From Erythroxylum novogranatense (lineage: Eukaryota > Streptophyta > Magnoliopsida > Malpighiales > Erythroxylaceae): a DNA stretch of 64,000 bases. The DNA is taken from the NCBI GenBank assembly GCA_029891385.1, contig CM057228.1, positions 33,979,023 to 34,043,022 of the forward strand, in the 5' to 3' direction. Under the pieces are notes generated by a model. It saw only the letters and a program-made list of their open reading frames with translations, was not told the DNA's origin and searched no databases. Of this stretch, positions 58,342 through 64,000 are shown piece by piece (position 1 is the stretch's first letter; each line of letters starts with the position of its first letter). A program made the position numbers and the translations under genes.

Positions 58342-59553
58342 TTGCCCTTCTTCTCTTTCTCTTTCCCACCTTGACCAGACGGGCCGGATGGTAGATCACC
58401 AAGCCGGATCAGTCTCTTCCTCTTAAGAGGAGGCTCCACTTCCTCCTTCTCCTCCTCTGCCCAGCCCGCTCAGCCCGTGCTGACTGGCATGATCGGCAAC
58501 GGCGCCGACACAACAGGACGTTCTTCAGCAGTCGGAGGGATCGGCGTCACGGAGGAATGACCTAGCTCCACTGGTGAAGCGGCGCCTTCACCGGTCCCCA
58601 TCTCCTTCCTCTTCTTCCTCTGCTCGGCCTGTTTCTTAGACTTAGAAGAGGGCCCGTCAAAATCTTCTATCCTCACCATGACTGCACAATAACAAAACAA
58701 CTCAGAAAGAGAAATCAATAATAAAAAATGCAGTTAGTAAATAAACCACAAAGGGTCAACTAGACAGGGCGGTTTCCTCGCCTAGCCCGTTAATTTGTGG
58801 CGGGGGTTCGAGCAGAAAAGAATTAGCCGCAGCCCCCCCGCGGTATCCTAGAATGAGCCGAGCAAAGTCGTATCGGCCGAGCTCCTTTATGCGACCAACT
58901 ACTACCCACTCTTCTCTGCTAAAGGATATGCTCGACGCGTCATTCCACTGCTCGGTTAAAGGATACCTGCACGGCCGAGACTCGAAGGAGGATCCTGGGG
59001 CTTTCACGAAGAAATACTTTGTCCGCCAAGAGGAGATTTTTGAAGCTATTCCCGCTAGGCGATACCTAGCATCTCTATACAGCAGAGAAGGGACCCCCGC
59101 CCCAGAGCTCGAACTCTGGTTCATCCTCAAAAAATGACGCAAGATGCCAATCGAAGGGCGGCAGCCGAACTGATGGCACAGCAAAGCTAATCCATTGATG
59201 AACCTCCAGCCATTCGGAGGGATTTGACTCGGCATCAACTGGTAGGCAGCACACACCTCTTCAACAATTGGGGCGTATGGAAGCCTCATACCGCCTACCG
59301 AGAAAAAACTATTAGAAACGGCGAAATATCCACTTAAGTTGCTATGGATTCGCTCGTTCCACAAGGCCAACCTAGGCCCCCAAACCATAGGGATGTTGTT
59401 CCTAATGACCAACCGTTTCAGCTTAGGCGCGGTCATCGTCGATTCATTCCTTGGCGGCACCTCCACAACCAACTCATCCTTCCTTTCTCTCGTAGATATT
59501 TCTTCAACCTCTCCTACCGTACTTCTAGCACTGACCGTCGACATGCTTACCAA

Positions 59554-60264
59554 GAAGAAAACCTTTGAAAAAAAGTTTTGAGGGGGAAATGAAGGAAGGG
59601 GACGTACCTATTTAGTGGTATGAAGTTGGGAAATCGGACGACGGTTGAAAGAAATTTTCGGGAACTGAGAGCAAGAAAGGGCAAAGGAAAGTAGAGTGAA
59701 GGAAAGAGAATGAAGCAAGCGTGAAGAAAACCCGCAGTATATTGATCCTGAGTACTTATAGAAAATCGATTGAGCAGAAGTCCCAATCAAAGCACGACGC
59801 GTGGAGGAAATCAGAATAAGCTCGGACACGCGGTAGAATCCGAGCCAAGGAGAATTAGGGTTATTCAAAATCCAGAGCGGCGCAATAGTTGAAAGGACGT
59901 GCATGACAGCTGCACAACGGTTACAAGGACGATACGTTTCAGATTCTGAAAAACTGCCAGAGGGCACGCGCTGTCAATAATAAATGCTCCAAGTACCTTC
60001 ACGCGCTCACTAATGATGACCACCCGATCTACTTTGGTGAGAGCTATCATGCAATAATCTCCAATGCCGACTTATTGGGACTCTCAGCCGATCGATCCCA
60101 ACACGAGCAGCCATGCACTACTCCGAGTTGTCCCACGGATGAGCTATAATGCTAATATCCGATCGATCAGGCCTACTCCGAGCTGTCTCACGGATGAGCT
60201 ACAAGACCCACGCATACTCCTTTGACTCTTCTCTTTGCTCAGACTCGAGGAGTAGGGGAGCTTA
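59554..60264 (+). other. Tat spacer between antisense ORF start and 3' LTR
   Basis: About 700 bases that should hold the promoter of the antisense ORF, if it has one. Purine-rich runs are at 59581-59603 and 60248-60260; the second (gaggagtaggggagc) lies just before the 3' LTR and is the likely polypurine tract. Two related phrases with tactccgagttgtcccacgg and tactccgagctgtctcacgg sit about 55 bases apart at 60118 and 60173. Confidence 0.65.
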
Positions 60265-60684
60265 TGGTCGGGCCGGTCGTGCTGGGCCCGAGTCCAGACA
60301 TAATAACCCAAGGGTCGATCGATCCATTCTCCAAAGATCAGTCTCATACCTGTGCCAGGCCCACTCCACGCATACACGGCCCATCCGTAGATGGAAGACT
60401 CCCATGCATACGTAAAGACTTAAACCTAGCACATGCATCATATATAAGGTATAACTCTGCCATAATAAGGGTACGTAATCGCAGCCCTAATTCCTTTCCT
60501 CTCACAGAAAACCTATCTTCACCAAAAAAGACTGATTTGAGCATCGGAGGGGCTAATCGGGACACAACCCCCGATGTGCCTTCTTTGTTTTGCAGAAACC
60601 TTCACGTCGAAACTACTACAAAGAGCAGCCAACTCCATGGATCCAAACGGCAACGTTCAGTTCCGCCAGAATCCGGCATAACCA
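60265..60684 (+). repeat. 3' LTR of the Tat-like element
   Basis: 420 bases, partner of 46452-46871, followed by the target duplication cttat. It keeps an ATG at 60637 (context ccaactccATGG) at the position of the gag start. Confidence 0.92.
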
Positions 60685-60689
60685 CTTAT

Positions 60690-61660
60690 AAATTTTCTTT
60701 TTTTGATCAAGGGGAAGGCACAACATGCCCAACTCAGAATTCTACAACACTACAAGACAATGACACCCCCATATTATCCTGCGACATAAGGTTCTTTACA
60801 CAATCAGGCGGATACTCTAAAATCTATAGTCCAAGAAGCTGGATTAGAGCAAAGGTCACCAATGCGTCGACACATATGCATTTCCCTCCCAATAAGTGTG
60901 TGGAATATGGACTATCCATTATCTTTGAAGAAGCTTAATATTTTTTTAGAAGAGGGCACTATATTGGTCGCCCATGGGTTGTTTATGTTGAAGGATATCA
61001 ATAACACTTTTGTTATCAAGCTCCAGTATAATTCATCAAAAATCTAGCTCCTAAGCTGTGAGTAAGGCAAAAAAGTTGAGCCAATGTATATGTTGGTCAC
61101 GAAACCTCCACGCTATGGGCCTGTTTCATCTCTGATTAATCCTTCTGTCGTAAGGAGGTGAATATCTGTTTTGGAGGCTCCATCAACATTAATCTTGTGC
61201 CAATTCGAATCAGTATAATGCTCACAAATGAAAGCCTCTAGTATGTTGGGTTTTTCCATAGTGCTTAATCGCTGCATGTTTGCATAATTGACTTCTCTTG
61301 ATTTTGCAAGAATTTAGGTGACTAGAGAGTCCTCGAAATGTCCTTCTCCCTCAAAATAAAACAGATTCCTGTTGTTTTAAAGGGACCAACACGCAACTCT
61401 AAAGATTCTTGTCCAAGGCGTCTCATTTAGTAGCACGGTTTCTTGTAAGTTGTGATAAATCAGTCAGCGATGTTCCTTGTAAAACAATTAAAATGTTTAC
61501 CTTAGGGGATGAGCTTGGTATAGAAATGTTTTGCTTATGGGTATCATCTCAAAACATGGTCAATGATTTCTACGTCTCCATATAATGAGTAGTCATCATA
61601 TAAAGTGAGGTGTCTCTGTTTCCTTTTAGCATTGATAGGGAGAGCTGTAATAGAAATTAG
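60690..61660 (-). pseudogene. LINE 3' portion: zf-RVT and RNase H remnants
   Basis: Reading down the minus strand, a degraded zf-RVT-like segment (VEIIDHVLR then KHFYTKLIP, about 61590-61510) is followed by an RNase H-like start, DSNWHKINVDGASKTD (about 61225), then GLIRDETGP and a broken continuation to about 60950. The stretch ends in an A-rich run on the minus strand near 60700, as expected for a LINE tail. This order belongs to plant L1-type LINEs. Many stops and shifts are present. Confidence 0.68.
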
Positions 61661-61672
61661 TTACTGCATATC

Positions 61673-62935
61673 TGTTATGTATATCCACACTGATACTTAT
61701 TATTCATGTATATCCTCGTAGATACTTAGCATAAAGTTTGTTACAACAATTCTCTGTATATATATCTGATGCACATTACGTGATACCATAGAGCTTTCCT
61801 TAAAGCTATTTCAATATCCTTATATGGTATCAGAGCATTTGGCTTAACGAAAATTTCAATTTTTTTCTAAATATTTTCTGTCCTTTATTCTACACAAACA
61901 CAAACCATGTCTCACGATACTGAATCAGTTGCTACTACTACGCCTGATTTCAATACCAATGCTGCAATCCCTCAAAACTTGATCATGTTTAACATAGGTT
62001 TCTCCTTTAATTCCAAATTAAACAGTGCAAATTTTCCTGCTTGGAGAGTCCAGGTTAGTGCACTACTTATCGAATACAATGTCAAAGGATAAGTTGATGG
62101 CACCATTCCTTGCCCAGCTACAGCAGGTCCTGAACTGGACATCTGGATTCGACAAGATCAGTTTGTTTTACATGCTTTGATGACGACTGTTGCGCCAAAT
62201 ATAACTACTCTCCTTGGCTCCGTTCACTCTTCCAAAGAGGTCTGGGATCTGCTTGCCAAAACATATGCAGGTACGTCTCATTCCCGACTAATGTCCCTCA
62301 AAGAAAAACTCATTTGTATTCAGAAGGGAGGTAGAACCATCTCTGAATATATGAAGGAAATCAAGAGCCTTGCGGATGAGATAGCTATTGTCAGTTCCCC
62401 AATAGATTATACGAATTTGGTAATCCACACTCTGAATGGCTTGATTACTAATTTCAAAGACGTGAGTGTTGCGATTCGTGCTCGCGAATCTCCGACTGGT
62501 TTTGATGATCTGCATAAAAAGCTTGTTGACTTTGAGCGGTTTCTGGAGAGGCAAACACGGTTTAAAGAATCGGTTCAGGCACCATCTGTGCATGTCTCAT
62601 CCAAACAACATTTCAGTTATCAACGACGTTATGGTCGTTCCAACAACAATGGATCACGCAGTTGACCACTAATCATCAAACTCAACAATCCCAGCCCACT
62701 CGTTCCTCCTGGAATGATTGACTCGCATGAGATCATCTGTCACTACTGCGACAAACCTCGTCACACAGCCAAAACATGCTGGCTCCTACATGGGAAGCCA
62801 GTCAAACATCAAAATAGGCATACTTCGTGTAGCCACAACCAAAGGAAAGGTCGAATACGATCTGGTCCTTTCTATGACCAAACCATAGTCCATTTTTGCT
62901 TTAGGTTTTGCCATTGATTTCCATATAGTAGGTTG
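61673..62935 (+). mobile_element. Truncated Ale/Retrofit-like copia inserted in the LINE
   Basis: A short LTR-like sequence (about 61673-61822, starting TGTTATGTATATCC), a Met-type primer-binding site (tggtatcagagc, 61825-61836) and a gag pseudogene, with no pol and no 3' LTR. LINE sequence resumes to its right near 62940 and lies to its left, so this copy split the LINE. The right boundary is approximate. Confidence 0.75.
61907..62860 (+). pseudogene. Copia gag fragment (UBN2-type)
   Basis: Starts MSHDTESVATTTPDFNTN at 61907. A stop follows LIEYNVKG (62090), then the frame is open from 62177 (SSKEVWDLLAKTYAGTSHSR, KGGRTISEYMKEIKSLADEI) to a stop at 62663 and continues to a CCHC knuckle, CHYCDKPRHTAKTC, near 62745. 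This is the usual copia gag-polypeptide (UBN2) fold followed by one knuckle. Nothing of protease or pol is present. Confidence 0.86.
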
Positions 62936-62939
62936 TAAA

Positions 62940-64000
62940 CATAAGATGTAGTGAACATTTCTGAATCTGTCAAAACCCACAATGGTCTGTCTGGGCATGC
63001 ATTTGCGCGTTGAGGAAAATGGGCATGGATTTGCTGGATAATTTCCTATGGTAGCTTCCCCAGTAGGTTGTTTAAATCCCAACCCCCATTAAATTCACAA
63101 ATTCACAGACAAGCAGGTCAGCTTTATGGCGGGGGATAAGCGAAATTGCCCAATCTATGAGGGGCTTCCTTGCTTCGAGCAAGATGTCTTTCCAGAAGCA
63201 AGTTCGATGGTCAATACCAACTGTATAGTGGATTCCAATCAAGCATAAGTCTTAGATGTGGTTGAGGTGGCGCCAAAGGTGACATGCATTTTTAGTGGGG
63301 AGGAGTCCAGGGATGTCTTCGGGTGGTAGTTTATATTTGGCGTGCAGACTTTGGCCCATAGTTTTGAAAGGTAGGAGATAATGCCACAGGTAATTTTGAA
63401 AGTAAAGTTTCAGTCCATTCTTTCATACTGCAAAAACTAAAACCTCCTCTTGATTTGAGGTTGCAGATTACATCCTAGCTTTGAGTTCTGGAGCCTTCCC
63501 CATAGGAAATTTCTTTGAGCTTAGCCTATTTTTACACACACAATTATGGAGAAGCTTGTTGATTGCATAGTATATAGTGGAACTGAGGCCATAACTGATT
63601 TGCATAAAGTAGCCTGACTTGCCAAAGCAATTTTGTTCGAGCTATAGCCATTTATTTTATCCTCCATTTATTACAATACATGAGCATAAGTCTTGGAAGT
63701 GACTTGACCATGGATCAGAGGGATTCCAAGTTGAACTCCTAGCCTGTTGTTGAGGAAGTTGGTTTCCTCCTGTGATACAATTGGTGAATAATATAAAAAT
63801 ATTTTTCCTTACTAATTTTTTGGCTAGAGTACTTACAAAACTCTTCCAGTGGATTTTATGCAAATCGATTGGCTTAGCTGAGGCTTCCATGAAAAGTATC
63901 AAGTTATTTGCCAAAAAGAGATGGGGAATTGTTATTTTGTTAGCACCAAAAGAAAAAGACACATAATCACCTTTGTCAACTGCCTGTGTGATGGTATGGG
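62940..64000 (-). pseudogene. LINE reverse transcriptase portion, decayed
   Basis: The minus strand shows ITIPHLFLANNLILFMEAS near 63930, matching the LINE RT core where the catalytic motif is normally FADDLILF. Both Asp have become Asn, so the enzyme is dead. Downstream pieces fit the region after RT, with PTKNACHLWRHLNHI, FWKDILLEARKPLIDWAI and DLLVCEF near 63290-63070. The upstream part lies beyond the window. It continues, after the copia insertion, in the segment at 60690-61660. Confidence 0.75.

Larger units (their letters stand above)
53311..59553 (-). pseudogene. Antisense ORF of the Tat element (Transposase_28-like plus coiled coil), interrupted
   Basis: Encoded opposite to gag-pol. 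The first block (59553-58756, 265 codons) has GYFAVSNSFFSVGGMRLPY, VEEVCAAYQLMPSQIPPNGW and RFINGLALLCHQFG, matching the putative gypsy-type transposon domain (Transposase_28). After a possible intron (an acceptor-like TTGTGCAG precedes 58682) a low-complexity basic block reaches 58347. The frame is then broken by a solo LTR and resumes at 54303 with GRVVNAEQWESVIKLAKTTS and a long coiled coil (about 54090-53730). A frameshifted acidic Pro-rich tail lies at 53685-53311. Similar antisense ORFs between pol and the 3' LTR are known in Tat elements; their role is unknown. Confidence 0.8.
46452..60684 (+). mobile_element. Tat-like Ty3/gypsy element with antisense ORF
   Basis: 14,233 bases including a nested 4033-base solo LTR. 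Paired 420-base LTRs begin TGGT and end ACCA, and the copy is flanked by cttat at 46447-46451 and 60685-60689. Order: gag, protease, RT, RNase H, second RNase H, integrase, tandem repeat, antisense ORF, 3' LTR. The second RNase H and the antisense ORF are features of the Tat lineage. The two LTRs differ at about 28 of 420 positions by my hand count, about 25 of them transitions, so the insertion is old. Confidence 0.93.

Noticed and set aside
57549..58439. ORFs within the solo LTR
   Set aside because: They lie inside a 4 kb LTR with confirmed ends, except the part right of 58346 that belongs to the Tat antisense ORF.

Overview
This window is nuclear DNA of a flowering plant, most likely a eudicot. 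The evidence is three intron-containing TRICHOME BIREFRINGENCE-LIKE (TBL) genes set among Ty3/gypsy and Ty1/copia lineages typical of plants: Tekay/Del-like, Athila-like, Tat-like and SIRE-like elements, plus an Ale/Retrofit-like copia gag. A LINE and a tRNA-derived SINE are also present. The species cannot be fixed from the sequence alone. I see no bacterial or organellar genes.

Layout. 1-880: plus-strand Tekay-like LTR with primer-binding site (PBS), cut off head-to-head against a minus-strand Tekay-like element (880-7032: truncated gag-pol plus a 3.0 kb LTR). 7033-16000: minus-strand Athila-like element with gag, pol, an env-like ORF, an Asp-type PBS and one LTR. 16046-25576: complete SIRE-like copia on the plus strand with matching 5-bp target duplications (gactt), gag, pol, a third env-like ORF and unequal LTRs. 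It sits inside an older relative whose LTR and gag remnant runs from 25582 to about 27310. 27315-29262: truncated Tekay-like LTR carrying a TGACGTCA repeat. 29263-31799: no recognisable gene.

31800-44057 is the only host-gene region: three tandem TBL genes on the minus strand, each with five exons whose splice phases agree and whose catalytic motifs are present. They probably encode Golgi polysaccharide (xylan-type) O-acetyltransferases. A gag-only copia-like element (about 34491-39254) has inserted between the first and second copies. 44058-46446 is AT-rich spacer with a trinucleotide repeat and a SINE with a 15-base target duplication.

46452-60684: large Tat-like gypsy element, plus strand, with 420-bp LTRs and target duplication cttat. 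It carries gag, protease, RT, RNase H, a second (archaeal-type) RNase H and integrase, then a 110-bp tandem repeat, then a long ORF on the opposite strand (Transposase_28-like plus coiled coil). That antisense ORF is split by a 4033-bp solo LTR flanked by ttgcc. 60690-64000: minus-strand LINE (RT, zf-RVT, RNase H remnants), itself interrupted by a truncated copia element.

All transposon reading frames carry stops, frameshifts or lost catalytic residues, and most changes look like C-to-T or G-to-A transitions, as expected for methylated, silenced plant repeats. Only the three TBL genes look functional. Coordinates of LTR ends are precise where paired LTRs and duplications agree, and approximate elsewhere.
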